Below are positions 25,290-38,178 of a DNA stretch of 64,000 nucleotides, piece by piece (within the stretch, counting starts at the first letter, position 1; each line of letters begins with the position of its first letter). The translations under genes and the position numbers were made by a program. Location of the stretch: assembly GCA_020002185.1 (NCBI GenBank), contig CM034534.1:11568787-11632786 (forward strand), in the 5' to 3' direction. The notes under the pieces were generated by a model, which did no database searches, had not been told where the DNA came from, and was given only the letters and a program-made list of their open reading frames with translations. The DNA comes from Paraescarpia echinospica. Lineage: Eukaryota > Annelida > Polychaeta > Sabellida > Siboglinidae.

Positions 25290-25706
25290 CTCTTAATTGC
25301 CGGATATCCAGCGTAGAGGTCGCACCACATTCTTTTTCATCGCCTTCCAGGTGGGGCGGTCAACGGCCAGCTGCTCGGCCTCCTCAAGCGTGAGGCCCAG
25401 GCCATCCAAATCGTGCTTAACACAGTCGATCCATCGACGGCGAGGAGGCCCACGGCGCCGTTTCCAGCTGGTGTTTTGTGGGTGGAATTGGTATAATAGT
25501 TCCCAGGTCTCACAGGTATATAGAAGGATGGCAATGATGAGAGCATTGAACATCTTTAGCTTGGTACCCCGCAAAATGGATCCTACGTCTGCGCCACAGA
25601 GCAGTTGACAGTCGTTTCATGCAGAAGATGGCAATGTCATCAGCATAATCCAAGTCTGTCACGACAATGTCTCCAAGTCTAATGCCGCGAGAAGAACCGG
25701 CATTTT

Positions 25707-25847
25707 CTCAGATCTTTTCTCCATTGGCTCCGGTGTACGTCAAGTCTGTGTGGTTGCCCCTGACCTGTTCAATCTCAACTTTGACCATATCATGGTACAA
25801 CCACACAGCCTTGACGTATACCGGAGCCAATTGAGAACAGATCTGAG
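25707..25847. repeat. Inverted repeat inside the degraded LINE
   Basis: Two arms of about 49 bp (25707-25755 and 25798-25847) are reverse complements with a few mismatches, around a 42-bp spacer. The left arm encodes the RT motif GSGVRQ on the plus strand and the right arm encodes GSGIRQ on the minus strand, so one copy of this RT segment has been inverted. Confidence 0.75.
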
Positions 25848-26594
25848 GAATCATTGCCGAGGCGGATACTCTCACAGTCGCTGTACGTACAGTAGCTAGA
25901 ACAATCGGTATAACTTTGGGGGCAGGCCAGTGTTTTGAAGGAGCAACCAGAGGCTCTTGCAGTCGATACTATCATAAGCAGCTTTAAAATCAATGAAAAC
26001 ATTGAAGGCGGTTTGACGAAATTAATTAAATTTTTCGATAATCTGGCGTAGACAGAATATCTGATCAACCGTGGAACGCCCCAGAACGAAACCAGCCTGC
26101 TGGACTCTTCTTGTTGACCTATTAGCGTCAATAGAACGATGTAACAAGATGACTGCGGAAAGTTTTCCAGGTATCGATAGAAGTGTTATTCCTCTGTGAT
26201 TGCTACATACAGGCGGTTGCCCTTGTGTTTCCAGAATGGCAGGATGATACCACGTATCCAATCAGTAGGGATTTATTCGTTTACCCAAACACAGTTTATT
26301 ATATTTTGAAGCCACAAAATCATAGAGGGTCCGACGGCGTTGAGCATTTTAGCGGTGACATTGCATATTCCAGATGCGCGTCCATTCTTCAGTTTGGAGA
26401 GAGCCTTTGTTACTTCCTCGATGGTCACAGGAGACTCCAAGATAGGGGGACTGTGGTGTACACTAACAGGAGTATGAGACGTGTTGTCGCAAGGATCCGG
26501 TTCCGGCGGGGGCTTGTTGAGGAGATAGCTGAAGTGTTCTTTCCAGCGATTGAGGCAGTCTTCTTTGTTTGTGTAGAGAATTTAGACTAATAAC

Positions 26595-27815
26595 GCACAT
26601 AGTATCAATCTTCTTAATTGCTTAATGTTGTACAGGCTCCGAAAAGCCTATTTATATGCAAATGACTGAGGTGGGGATTTGTTTACATTTGAGGCCATCT
26701 GGTTTTGGGGAGACAAGAACCCTATACAGGGAGCCTTTGTTCAGAAGGTTACTGTAAGTTCACTGGCACCCTGCCAAGATTTCTAGAGAACTCTACACTT
26801 TGGAAATGACATAATCAAGGGACAGCGTCCGTTCCAATGCTACATATTTAGCTGTATATAAGGAAGGATTTAATGAGGATCAGGGATGGCTGTAAGGAGA
26901 TGCAGCCATACACTTCGAAGGCTGGCTGTTGGGGGATACAGCCAGACACTGCGAGGGAGCTGTTTGTTAGAACAGGCCCTAAGATGCATGCTGGAGCTGT
27001 GTGTACATAACACAGGCCAGAGATGTATCATGGCGACTACTGGGTCAAACTACCGGAGGAACGTTTCTCGTGAAGCACTGTCACCGAGCGCCCTGCGAGA
27101 AGTATTAAAAGACTCTCGTAGTACACCCGTGACAATCAGTTATTGCCAGACTCGGTGAGTAACTCGGTTGCTGTAATAGCCGCCGCCGTCCGAACCTATT
27201 GTTCTGACATTTTTATTATATCGGTTACATTTCGGTTGCTGTAATAGCCGCCGCCGTCTGAACCTATTGTTCTGACATTTAGAATATATCGGTTATAATT
27301 CGGTTGCTGTAATAGCCGCCGCCGTCCGAACCTATTGTTCTGACTTTTAGAATATATCGGTTACAATTCGGTTGGCCGCCGCCGTCTGAACCTATTGTTC
27401 GGACTTTTAGGATATATCGGTTACAAATCGGTTGCTGTATAAGCCGCCGCCGTCTGAACCTATTGTTCTGACATTTATAAGTGGGTAGTATTTAGCAGAC
27501 ATAGCCGTATACTGTGTATTAGATCTTGTATTGGTAGGGTTTTCCGCATATAATAAACTGTGAAAACGTATAACCTGACTTATTGTTAGTACGACTGAGT
27601 GAGTGAACGTGTGCCCGTATGCTTCCCTGCCGACCGCTCGCCGCAAACGCTACATTTGTAAGATTAGAGCCGTTTTTATCCTTAACAAATTAAGATTGAT
27701 GGTGGATTGTGTGACAAGCTGCCAGGGTTCTGAATTCCCAATACATGGTGGCATGATTGTTGTGAATGGCAGCATTCTCGGTGCATTTCGCTTTACAGTT
27801 TCAGTAGTTTTTTTA
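26595..27815. mobile_element. Unclassified insertion inside the degraded LINE
   Basis: This 1.2-kb segment interrupts the minus-strand LINE between its linker and RT parts, in both copies. It holds a 63-68-bp minisatellite (27160-27480). Inverted ATCAATCTT and AAGATTGAT stretches lie near 26607 and 27693. A long-terminal-repeat-like character is possible, but no terminal duplication is convincing, so the class is open. Confidence 0.45.
27160..27480 (+). repeat. Minisatellite of about 63-68 bp
   Basis: Five units with TTGCTGTAATAGCCGCCGCC, GAACCTATTGTTC and ATATCGGTTAC. The second genomic copy (43545-43935) has about six units. Confidence 0.85.
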
Positions 27816-29042
27816 TCCTATTTGAGGGCGCGTTTTCGGTAGGTGTCAGTGTTGCCGGAGAGTCTGGCTTCACGACACTCATCGATGATTGAGAGTGTAT
27901 GTGTCGTGATCCATGGTTTACGAGCAGTTTTGACATGGCCGATGGTAATTTCAGTGGCTTGGGATACTTCTGATTTGAAAGTATTCCATTTGTCTTCGAG
28001 ATCTGTTTTGTCAAGAGAAGCAAGCGCGCCAAAACGGTTAGAGATCTCAATGGCATAAGCATTTCGAATATTTGGTTCACAGAGAAGACTAGTTTTATAC
28101 CGCCGTGCAGGTTTGCATTTGGCAGGCGTTTTCAGTTTGAGTTTGAGCTTGGCAATCAGTAGGCGATGATCCGTGTTGGAGAGTTCCGCACCACGATAAG
28201 TACGGCAATTGTGTATTGACGAGAGCCACTGGCGATTTATTATAATCAATCATTTTCTTTGTCCTGCCATTGTTGCTGTACCACGTGCATATTGGTGGAT
28301 CTCTTTACGAGGGTACCAGGTGTTTGCTATGGCGAGGCCATTTGAGAAGCACGTTTGAAGAAGTCGTTCACCGTTGTCGTTTGTTTCGTCGGGAGAGATG
28401 GGCCCAATAACATTGTGCCAGAGGTTTCTTGAAGCAGGCGATGTGGAAACAGTTGCAATAAGATCGCCGAGAACGAAAGTGACGTCATGACGGCTAACGG
28501 TTGAGAGAGTGTCCGAGAGTGATTAATAAAATCTGTCTTTGTCAGCATCGGAGGCCACATTAGTTGGAGCGTAGCACACTATGACAGTCAACTTGCCATG
28601 TCGATGATGCAGACGAGCCTTGAATAGGCGAGACGAAATGGGCTCCCAATTAATGAGAGCATCGTATGACTTCAGATTGAGGGCTAGGGCGACACCCTGA
28701 GAACGACAGTCAGGACCAGACCAGAGGAAGGTGTATAGCCATCGATTGTTTGCTCGCCAATCAAAGGCCAGTGAGTTTCTGTGAGGCCAGCAAGACTAAT
28801 GTTGTACTTCTTTAGTTATCTTGATAGGAGAGAGGTTGTGCCTGGAGTGTTGAGTGTCAACACATTCCACGTAGCTATTCGTGTGTGTTTGCGAAGGTCA
28901 ATGTCATGTCCGTTGGCGGTTCGAGGTCGATTCATTAGACTATCCGATCGTAAAGAATTTAATGTGACTTGTGTAACCAAGGTGCTTGAACTGGGTTGAT
29001 CAGGGCCCACACAAGCATTTCACCAGGATGCCGAGTTAAAGC

Positions 29043-29048
29043 ATCGCT
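29043..29048. other. Unoccupied target site of the Polinton
   Basis: The sequence around this ATCGCT runs without interruption from GAGTTAAAGC into GTCTAAGGTGAG. In the second copy the same text is split at ATCGCT by the 16.6-kb element. This is the pre-insertion allele or paralogue. Confidence 0.9.
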
Positions 29049-29239
29049 GTCTAAGGTGAGATAAGGTTATAAGTACATGGACGGGTCATCATAGACCAGG
29101 TGATGACCGTTACAAGGTCCAGTGGCACGAACGTCGACGTCTCCCACCACCACCACCATTAATATTGAAAAATGTATATTATTATATTTACTTATATTTG
29201 TTCCATATTCTAGATCTCTTCTCAGCCATATGCTATAAT

Positions 29240-29720
29240 ATAGCGTCTATTTCCGTCAACACATCCAATATGCCTCTGCATACAGTCTGATACCAAGCAG
29301 TGTGACGCCAAGCAGTGTGATTTTCGGCCTCTGCCTCCCAGTCTTCTGAGCTTATCGATGTTGCAGGTTTTCAGGTCGCGCTTACAGACATCCTTGAATC
29401 TGAGGGCTGGGCGTACCACTAGTTTCGCTCAGTGGCGAGTTATCCGTAGAGGATGATTTTCGGCAAGCGGTCATCCTCCATGCCAGGCCCAGCGAACGGA
29501 GACGTTTCTGGTTCAGCAGGGAGTACATGCTGGGGGATCGATCCTAGCACGTACGGTCCAGCATGTCGCTGTAAGGGACACCGTCCTGCTAGGTGATACT
29601 GCAGATGCGATCGAAGCAACGCATATGGATTGAGGTGTTGAATCGGCACTCTTTGCGCATGTAGGTGGTACACGAACTGCTGCTGTAGAGGAGGGCCTGT
29701 GCTCAGCACATAGGCCTGTT
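29240..29720 (-). mobile_element. 3' fragment of a third LINE
   Basis: Minus-strand frames give DRLPKIILYG followed, after a frame change, by RPALRFKDVCKRDLKTCNI. This is the usual C-terminal arrangement of several LINE proteins (a G-R-P-x-x-R-F/Y-K-D-x-x-K box). It is a short dead fragment and recurs at 62288-62768. Confidence 0.6.
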
Positions 29721-31884
29721 ATACTGTAATATTGGTGTTCTCAGTGAGCATCTTGTTTTCCCATACTCTTTTGGTCAGCTTTGCCATAGAGAGTGGGGCT
29801 TTTGAACTTGTTAACATACACAATTAATTTTCAATGCCAAATCCTTTTAGCAGAAATGGTTCATCACCAGCTAGATTACGTATACCTTATTAAAGTAAAG
29901 GTTACGTCACATATGTCTAGCGTCCGTGCGTGATTGGGTGCATATGATTGAGGTTATATATGTCAGGCAGGGTCAAACTTATTGTTGAAACAAAATCACA
30001 TTTCATGATCGTCTTCAAGCAAAATAACTTTTTCTAAAGTGTATCTTAATAGCGTACCTTCCACTTGGATACACGATTAATATCAAGTTGTTTTATGTTG
30101 CAGTCGCCCAGCCGTCGGATATGCAATCTCAATTAAGAGTCTGCCGGTCTACATCGATCAACTATCTACGTATTCTGCTCGTATCTTGCGATGCCAGTGT
30201 GGAGAATTCAGGCCTGTTATAATGTTGAGCTGATGCCATTAGACCTGTGCATAGGTTGCGACACAACCTCAGCTACGACAAAGAGTCCGCTTGAGGGAAT
30301 TAAAAAAGTAAACATTTCCCCAACTTCCGATGTCATGTCCGCCGGTATGCAATGGTTAGAGTTATACAAGTACGATGTTGTGAATATACAAAATATTACG
30401 ATGTTATAATACATAACTCACCAATAAAAACTTTGATATTTTATGAAGTAACTGTGCTTTCATCCTTAACAGTTAACAGTTTACAGGAAACACGATATAT
30501 TACGGCCTCTTTGCTTAATGCTTCTTTGTAAGCGCGCTCGCTCGATGTTATTAGGACTGGGTTACTGCGCTTCACAAAACAGATCTTCTAGTACACAAAA
30601 AGCTTGTATGAAAGCTACGTTCAAGGGGTTTTCGTTTGGTATACGACACACATGCCCAAATTACCTGAGTCTTCTATGTCTGGTGACATGTGAGATTTTT
30701 TTTATATTCGTTAGTAATTTCATTTACTATTTATTGAATATTGGTTGAAACATATTATAGAGCAAACAAATAAAAACAAGTCATTAGTTAAAACCAAGTC
30801 ATGCGTGCAATTCACGAAGATGATAATTGGATATAATGGCATAATAAAACGAAAAAAAACATGTTTGGAAAGGAGTAAATATGAAGTTGTAAACTTACAC
30901 ATAATAATGTTGGTGGGCATATAATCCGATCGTGCTTTGGGCCGGTTGACATGTAAGAATCTGTTACACAAGAAGTACAATATATTATGTAACCCTGGCG
31001 GAATTGTTTCGTGCAAGCGGTTGCATAGGCTATTGTCATGTCAGCCGCCAGACGCATGTAGGGTAGCTAGAGCCACACCCAGTCGCAGTTTGCTAGGGAT
31101 CATGGATGTATCCACAAAGATATACGTACAGTTCTCTCGCCTCCGTAATTTCGAGTATCAATATACACGGCCTGGTGAGTTATTTTTTCATGTTCACATG
31201 TTATAATAGTGATATTATTAGAATAATGCGTAACTTGTAAATTTTTTCTTGTTAATTGCCCCATTACTGTCACTTCGGGCAAGCCAGCTATAGTATGACG
31301 AGTTTAGCAGTGTTGTGGCGTATAATGTTAAATTGTGTTTACAGACGACTTACACATATAGCAAGCATTTTAGCTAATTATTGTGATGTATAGGTATGTC
31401 GTGTGCATACGTTTGACTTTGGATAATGTGATGGTTACTAGATAAAAGAAGTACTTAGCTAAAACAAGTTTCTCCGACTCGTTGTCTGTACAAGTTCAGA
31501 CAAGTATCTATTGGGTGACTGATTAATTACATGCGGTTTAACACGTATAATATTAGAACAGCCGACGCAACTTAATAATGTAGCGTTGGTTGCTTGACTA
31601 CAGTAGTAGGTAGTAAGACCTGTACGATCTCAAAAGCCTACTTATAAAAAAGAATTTAATGACCCCTAATGAGTTTTTGCACATCGCTGAGTCAGCAAAA
31701 ATGCGAGACTAATCCTATGCATAAAAAAAGATCAAAGGCTTTGTGGTTGACACTAATGAGTTTGGGAAAACTACTTATAAAAAACGTGATTGATGAGCGA
31801 TGTAATTTGATACTAATTGGATGATTGACAGTACACTAGAGAGATGCCACCTAGCGGTGAGTGCGGAGAGTATTTTAGTCCTAG
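29721..31884. other. Non-coding DNA, nothing firm
   Basis: The first 1.2 kb is duplicated at the window's right end. Two exon-like stretches are mentioned under rejected items. From about 30956 to 31884 I see only AT-rich unique sequence. Confidence 0.4.
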
Positions 31885-32345
31885 CGATCAACGCCGTACC
31901 TAGAGCGCGCTGACGTAAGCAATAATGCGTTTAATAATAAAGTATATAAGTTTAGTTTCGCACTTTATAACCATGCTAAAGTATATAAGTTTAGTTTCGT
32001 TTTTATAACCACGCTAAAGTGAAGTGGACCACCTATAACTGGGGTAGTGCTGACGTAAGCAATACGTTGGGGTAGGAGTTGTGCTGACGTAAGCAATACG
32101 CTAACCATTGTGTATTAAATAAACGGACCACTTATAACTGGGGTAGTGCTGACGTAAGCAATACGCTGGGGTAGGAGTTGTGCTGACGTAAGCAATACGC
32201 TAACCATTGTGTATTAAAATCATTGTATAAACGGACCACTTATAACTGGGGTAGGAGTTGTGCTGACGTAAGCAATACGCTGGGGTAGAAGTTGTGCTGA
32301 CGTAAGCAATACGCTAACCATTGTGTATTAAAACCATTGTATAAA
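31885..32345 (+). repeat. Tandem repeats around TGACGTAAGCAATACG
   Basis: Seven or more copies of GCTGACGTAAGCAATACG are arranged in higher-order units of about 100 bp. These also carry CGGACCACTTATAACTGGGG, GGGGTAGGAGTTGT and AACCATTGTGTATTAAA. TGACGTAA resembles a CREB/bZIP site, so a promoter-type repeat is possible but unproven. Confidence 0.75.
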
Positions 32346-32617
32346 CGTTGAGATGTCCCCGTATGTGATGTTGACAGCAAGAGGAGCGACGACGACTGCT
32401 GCAGCGATAAGGGCTGCTGCCCTACTGGTCTTTGACCCCTGGATGACAGCATAGCTGGCTAACGGCGTTGTTCTGGTGGACGGATTAAAACGAAAGCAAT
32501 GCGTTTAAATACGTCTAGTCGTGGGATTATCAAATGCATAAATACACTAACATTCAGTAGGGTGTTTATGCATTGAAAATTGACGCGTGAAAACGTGAGT
32601 AGTGACTGGAATATTTA

Positions 32618-32966
32618 TTAATATAGCAGCGTTCGCCCGCGACCGACGGGTTGGTGCCCGTCGGTTGTCGGCGAGGAGGCCGGCGGAAGACCGAAGCCTT
32701 CCCGCCGATAGAGTTCTGGAGGCGTTACTGTTCTCCATAGACCGTTAGGTAGCTTCATGAGAAACACGCGCGCTAGATCGGGAACAATTTCATCGTCACT
32801 TTCATCGTCACTGTCGTAAGCTGCTGCTGCTGCTGTGACATTGGAAGCCGGCGCACGGACGGACGGCGTGACCTCGCATGTTGGTGTCGACTTTGTCGTC
32901 GACGCGTCGGGGAGGACAATCGCCCTACGCGGGCTATATTCGCCCCTTGTAGGCAGTTGGATCGGT
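32618..32966 (-). CDS. Putative terminal exon, 5' part lost in the gap
   Basis: On the minus strand a TTTGTCTATTTCATAG acceptor is followed by one codon-completing base and an open frame of 115 codons. The stop codon merges into an AATAAA polyadenylation signal. The product has an Asp/Ser/Glu acidic run (YDSDDESDDEIVPD) and a VFLMKLPNGLWRTVTPPELY segment. No known domain is recognised. The one-base entry phase and acidic run recall the minus-strand Polinton gene, so it may belong to another relic of that family; this is a guess. Upstream exons would lie in the N gap. Confidence 0.4.
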
Positions 32967-33000
32967 CTATGAAATAGACAAAGGATGAATAAAATGAGTG

Positions 33001-34000
33001 NNNNNNNNNNNNNNNNNNNNNNNNNNNNNNNNNNNNNNNNNNNNNNNNNNNNNNNNNNNNNNNNNNNNNNNNNNNNNNNNNNNNNNNNNNNNNNNNNNNN
33101 NNNNNNNNNNNNNNNNNNNNNNNNNNNNNNNNNNNNNNNNNNNNNNNNNNNNNNNNNNNNNNNNNNNNNNNNNNNNNNNNNNNNNNNNNNNNNNNNNNNN
33201 NNNNNNNNNNNNNNNNNNNNNNNNNNNNNNNNNNNNNNNNNNNNNNNNNNNNNNNNNNNNNNNNNNNNNNNNNNNNNNNNNNNNNNNNNNNNNNNNNNNN
33301 NNNNNNNNNNNNNNNNNNNNNNNNNNNNNNNNNNNNNNNNNNNNNNNNNNNNNNNNNNNNNNNNNNNNNNNNNNNNNNNNNNNNNNNNNNNNNNNNNNNN
33401 NNNNNNNNNNNNNNNNNNNNNNNNNNNNNNNNNNNNNNNNNNNNNNNNNNNNNNNNNNNNNNNNNNNNNNNNNNNNNNNNNNNNNNNNNNNNNNNNNNNN
33501 NNNNNNNNNNNNNNNNNNNNNNNNNNNNNNNNNNNNNNNNNNNNNNNNNNNNNNNNNNNNNNNNNNNNNNNNNNNNNNNNNNNNNNNNNNNNNNNNNNNN
33601 NNNNNNNNNNNNNNNNNNNNNNNNNNNNNNNNNNNNNNNNNNNNNNNNNNNNNNNNNNNNNNNNNNNNNNNNNNNNNNNNNNNNNNNNNNNNNNNNNNNN
33701 NNNNNNNNNNNNNNNNNNNNNNNNNNNNNNNNNNNNNNNNNNNNNNNNNNNNNNNNNNNNNNNNNNNNNNNNNNNNNNNNNNNNNNNNNNNNNNNNNNNN
33801 NNNNNNNNNNNNNNNNNNNNNNNNNNNNNNNNNNNNNNNNNNNNNNNNNNNNNNNNNNNNNNNNNNNNNNNNNNNNNNNNNNNNNNNNNNNNNNNNNNNN
33901 NNNNNNNNNNNNNNNNNNNNNNNNNNNNNNNNNNNNNNNNNNNNNNNNNNNNNNNNNNNNNNNNNNNNNNNNNNNNNNNNNNNNNNNNNNNNNNNNNNNN
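33001..34000. other. Assembly gap of 1,000 N
   Basis: Exactly 1,000 unknown bases, probably a scaffold gap of arbitrary size. Frames drawn across it are meaningless. Confidence 0.99.
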
Positions 34001-34676
34001 CGCCATTAGTATATAGGGCCATCTGGTACCTCATCCTGTGGCGTTTTTGCACCCCCATGCCTCAAATCTAAGATGGCGGCGCACACGTGACCAATCGCCC
34101 CCTAGCGGAAAGAATTGTAATGAGTGGCGCCATCTGGCGAGTGTAATGTTGTAGATATGTGTGAATGAGCGTGTTACGAGCTGTGGGGTGTAATGGAGGT
34201 AGTGCCTCCTGCGGGGGGTTTAGAGATATGTACTGTGTGAATGTGCGTATATGAAAGAACAAACGAAACACAAGAGTATACGAGTGCACACGAATTTTAT
34301 TGACGAAGCATACATGAAACTTTCGGGTGAGCGTACACCGCGACAGAGTTCGTGAGCTTACGGGTCATGACGACCACGCCAGTGGCTCATAGGATGGTAG
34401 TACGACTTACGGGTGAGCGAACACCGCGCCAGAGGCCGTGAGCTTACGGATGTGTGACCACCGCGCCATAGGCTCGACTCTTTATCCCCTGTGTCGATCG
34501 GGGTTGGGGAAGGCGGATCAAACAACGGGCTAGCTTGTTCGAATCGGGGTCTTGTTTGGAGTAGTTCTGTCATGACTAAGGTGAAGAGTATATCATGTTC
34601 GATTTGTAACTCTTCTTCTCTGAAACATATACCAAAATATTGAAAACATTCGAGGTACAGTTGTATGGAATAGAAC
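34001..34676 (-). mobile_element. Polinton relic end, second copy, part 1
   Basis: Counterpart of 17742-18452, including the relic last exon at about 34358-34620. A deletion of about 50 bp relative to copy 1 lies at about 34320. Confidence 0.65.
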
Positions 34677-34737
34677 AGCGATGTAACCAGACACCACGTA
34701 GATAGTCGACACGAGAAGAGGGCATGCTAGGTCAACA

Positions 34738-37700
34738 TACGGGAGAGATAAGAATGGTGGTGTGTGACTCTGTCACAAGGGTTGAGTGATGCGCCTAGTG
34801 CTGTAGCGAAATGTAGGGGTTGGTAGCTTGCTTCAGACCTCCCGCTTTCAGCTTCAGCCGCCAGATAGCCTTGTCCGGGTGAAAAGAAAGCCGAGTGCGT
34901 AAGTCTTTCCTTCTGGTATATAGCCTCTCCTCAATCAAGACTTATGCAGTGCCTCCTTGCGACACCATATGGTAACTGGACACCTTGCGGCTCCAGGCCA
35001 AACCTGCATGGGATCTAGTGGTCCAGCCACGAAAAACCTTGGCGGAGCAGCATGAGCCCGATATGTGCAGGGTGCAGGAGGGCCCACCAGTGTGTGGACA
35101 CGTCCCGACCCTCACAAATCATGTTCCAGCTATGGGGCAAATAGCAAAGCAGAGGATGTGATGGACAGCATATCCCCTCAGTTCCGGCGGCGGAAGATCC
35201 AGTTGTATGGACAACGACGGCGAGCACAGCTCAGTACGAGCTACTGTTCTTTGGAGTAAACCAAATTAAAAACCGGCAGAAGGCAATGGGAAACCACTGC
35301 TGTATCTTTCCCAAGACAATCATGACCCACAAAACCACAGAAGATAACGTTAACAGCGTGAACGGTTGTTCTGACAGTTCTGACAGGACTACCTCGCTCG
35401 GTAGGGATAGTCATGTGCGACAGGTGACGCCAGATCGTCATCCAGCTACTGTGTGCAACAGAGATATTTTGAATATTGCTACATGGAATGTAAGAACTCT
35501 ATATCAGAAAGGAAAACTAGAAAACATCAAACAAGAAGCGACAAGATTGGGGATAAATATAATGGGAATGTGTGAAGTTAGATGGACAGGGGCAGGACTG
35601 ATGACATCAGATAATAACACAATAATTTACTCAGGAGGCGATAAACATGAAAGAGGAGTTTGAATTATGTTGGATGAAGAAAGAGCAAAATGCTTACTAG
35701 GATACTGGACCATATCGGATCGCATCCTCTTGGTGAAAATCAGTGGCAAACCATTTAACATTAACATCATACAAGTGTACGCACCAACCGCAGACAAATC
35801 TGATGAATAGCACGAGACATTTTATAATGATCTTGAATTAGCAAAATCACATTGCAAATCACAGGAGATTGTAATAGTTATGGGAGACTTTAATGATAAA
35901 ATTGGTGAGGGAAGATGCGAAGACATAGTTGGACCATATGGCCTGGGGAGCAGAAATGAGAGAGGAGATAAACTAATAGAGTGGGCAAAATCTCATGACA
36001 TGATTGTAGGAAACACCTGGTTCCAACAACACCCAAGAAGACATTGGACTTGGAAAAGTCCAGGAGACCGTACACGGAACCAAATTGATTATATCCTGGT
36101 CAGTAAAAGATTTAGAAATGCCCTACTGGTGGCAAAAACCTTTCCCGGGGCAGACTGCGATTCCGATCATGTGCCAGTGCGAGCCAAGTTCCGATTGAAA
36201 CTGAAGAAAAGGAAAAGAGCAACAAGGAACCTGAAACTAGATATGAATATACTAAAATCAGATTCAGCGATCAAAGAGAAATTCGATGTAGCAGTACAAA
36301 ACAGTTTCAATGTTCTGAATGACATTCAAGATGTGGACGACCAATGGGAACAAATGAAGGAATCAATAACACAGGCTGCAGAAGAAACTATTCCTAGGCA
36401 ATGCAGAAAAGCAAAGAAAAAATGGATGACTGAAATCTAAAGAAGGAAACATAATAATGGACAAAGACAAAATACTCGAGAGATGGTCAGAATATATTGG
36501 TGAACTGTACGATGATGAAAGGGGTGAAAGACCATCAATTAAGAAGAACTTTGATGGTCCTCCTATATTGAGGGAAGAGGTTCGAAAAGCCATCAGATCA
36601 ATGAAAAAGGGAAAAGCTGCTGGACCAGATAATATTACCATTGAAATGATTGAGTGTTTAGAGGAATTTGGTATTGATATAGTAACAGACTTCTTGAACA
36701 AAATATATGACAGCGGACGAATCCCAACTGATTTATCCAGATCCATTTTTGTAGCAATACCAAAGAAACCAGGTGCGATTGAATGTGAACTACACCGTAC
36801 AATTAGTCTCATGAGTCACTTCAAGATGTTGCTTAAAATTATTATGACCAGAATGAGAAACAAAATAAAGCCAGAAATTGCTGAAGAACAATGTGGATTT
36901 GTAGAAGATAAAGGTACAAATAATGCAATATACATCCTACTAACACTGATTGAGAGAGCACTGGAAGTGCAGAAAGATCTGTATGTATGTTTTATTGATT
37001 ACGCAAAGGCATTTGACAGAGTTCGTCATGAAGAAATCATATCAATGCTGGAAAGTTTGAAAATTGATGGGAAAGATCTGAGAGTTGTGAAAAATCTGTA
37101 CTGGGAACAAACAGCAGCAATACGAATAGAAAATGACATCAGTAAATTTCAAGAAATAAAACGTGGTGTAAGACAAGGGTGTGTCCTATCACCCGATCTC
37201 TTTTCACTATACAGTGAGATTATCTTACGCACATTAGAAGATATGCCAGGCATTCAAGTAGGGGGATACAACATGAATTATTTACAATATGCAGACGACA
37301 CGGTACTGATTGCTGAGAACGAAATAGATCTACAACAGATGCTAGATACAGTAATAAGGGAAAGTGAGAAAAAAGGTCTGTCCATGAACAAAAAGAAAAC
37401 AGAAATCATGGTCATCTCAAAGAAAAATTACACTCCAACATGCAACGTGATAGCATATGGCACTGTTTTGAAGCAAGTCTGAACGTTTAATTATCTGGGA
37501 TCACTAATAACATCCGACGGTCGATGCAACAATGAGATAAAGAGAAGAATTGCTCAAGCCAAAACAGCTTTTCACCACATGAAAAACATTTTAACAAATA
37601 AAAATATATCAATTGAAGTGAGAAAACGTGTACTGCAATGTTACATAGAGCCCATATTGCTATATGGATGTGAATCCTGGACAATAACCAAAAGATCAAA

Positions 37701-38117
37701 AAAAAACATAGAAGCCACTGAAATGTGGTTCTTAAGAAGAATGCTGCGAGTGCCATGGACTGCAAAGCAAAGCAATGAAGTCATCCTTAGGACAGCCAAA
37801 TCAAAAAGAAAGATCATCAACAAAGTTAGAACACAACAAGCACGATTTATAAGCCATGTCATGAGAAAGAAAAAGTTAGAACAAATAGTAACAACAGGAA
37901 AGATAGAAGGAAAATGATCCAGAGGACGCCAGAGAATAAAAATAATAGATAGTCTCTCAACATGGTGTGGAAGGAGCACAACAGAACTGCTACAAACTAC
38001 ACACGACCGTGCGGAATGGAGGGCCATGATCGCCAACGCCTGTGACAGACATGGCACATAGAAGAAGAAGAAGAATGGACTATGACACAAGATGTAGTTG
38101 TCTGCTGTTGCAGCCGG
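34738..38117 (+). pseudogene. RTE LINE, second copy, inactivated
   Basis: Same element as 18514-22110 with the same flanking 61-bp duplication (34677-34737 and 38118-38178). The ORF from 35286 is broken by TGA at about 35661, TAG at about 35807, a 227-bp deletion at 36433 flanked by CTGA microhomology (copy-1 bases 20209-20435), TGA at 37480 and an altered frame near 37893. The remaining long pieces are 35286-35663, 35880-36440 (endonuclease end), 36457-37482 (RT) and 37579-37917. Confidence 0.85.
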
Positions 38118-38178
38118 AGCGATGTAACCAGACACCACGTAGCTAGCCGACACGAGAAGAGGGCAGGCTAGGTCAATA

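Larger units (their letters stand above)
25290..29035 (-). mobile_element. Degraded LINE on the minus strand
   Basis: Minus-strand pieces appear in order. Endonuclease start: IATWNVLTL near 28860-28890. Endonuclease/linker: 27818-28560, with TDHRLLIAKLKLK. RT start: 26260-26580. RT core: HRGITLL, SIPGK, QAGF and RSTVDQIF at 26022-26200, and GIRQGCVVVP at 25790-25830. C-terminal region: 25293-25574, with LLYTCETW and RRGPPRRRWIDCV. Frameshifts, stops and a 1.2-kb insertion break it, and part of the RT is inverted (25707-25847). It is non-functional. The CETW/TDH features fit an RTE/CR1-like EN-RT family; the exact clade is uncertain. Confidence 0.75.
17742..30955. repeat. Segmental duplication, copy 1
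   Basis: This block recurs in the same order and orientation from 34001 to the window end, apart from the Polinton at 45511-62090 and small indels (net about 200 bp). Shared parts are the Polinton relic, RTE LINE, tRNA-half array, degraded minus-strand LINE and its insertion, and LINE 3' fragment. By eye most segments differ by a few percent. The true left edge of the second copy is hidden by the gap, so the edge given here is a minimum. Confidence 0.9.

Noticed and set aside
30104..30240. Exon-like segment after a TTGCAG acceptor (SLPVYID, RCQCGEF)
   Set aside because: One open phase of about 45 codons to a stop, but no partner exon or domain; kept only as a possibility.
31000..31175. Plus-strand frame ending CGGCCTG|GTGAGT
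   Set aside because: Good donor but no acceptable acceptor, and no recognisable protein.
32967..34071. Frames of more than 340 codons
   Set aside because: They run through the 1,000 N gap and are not real.
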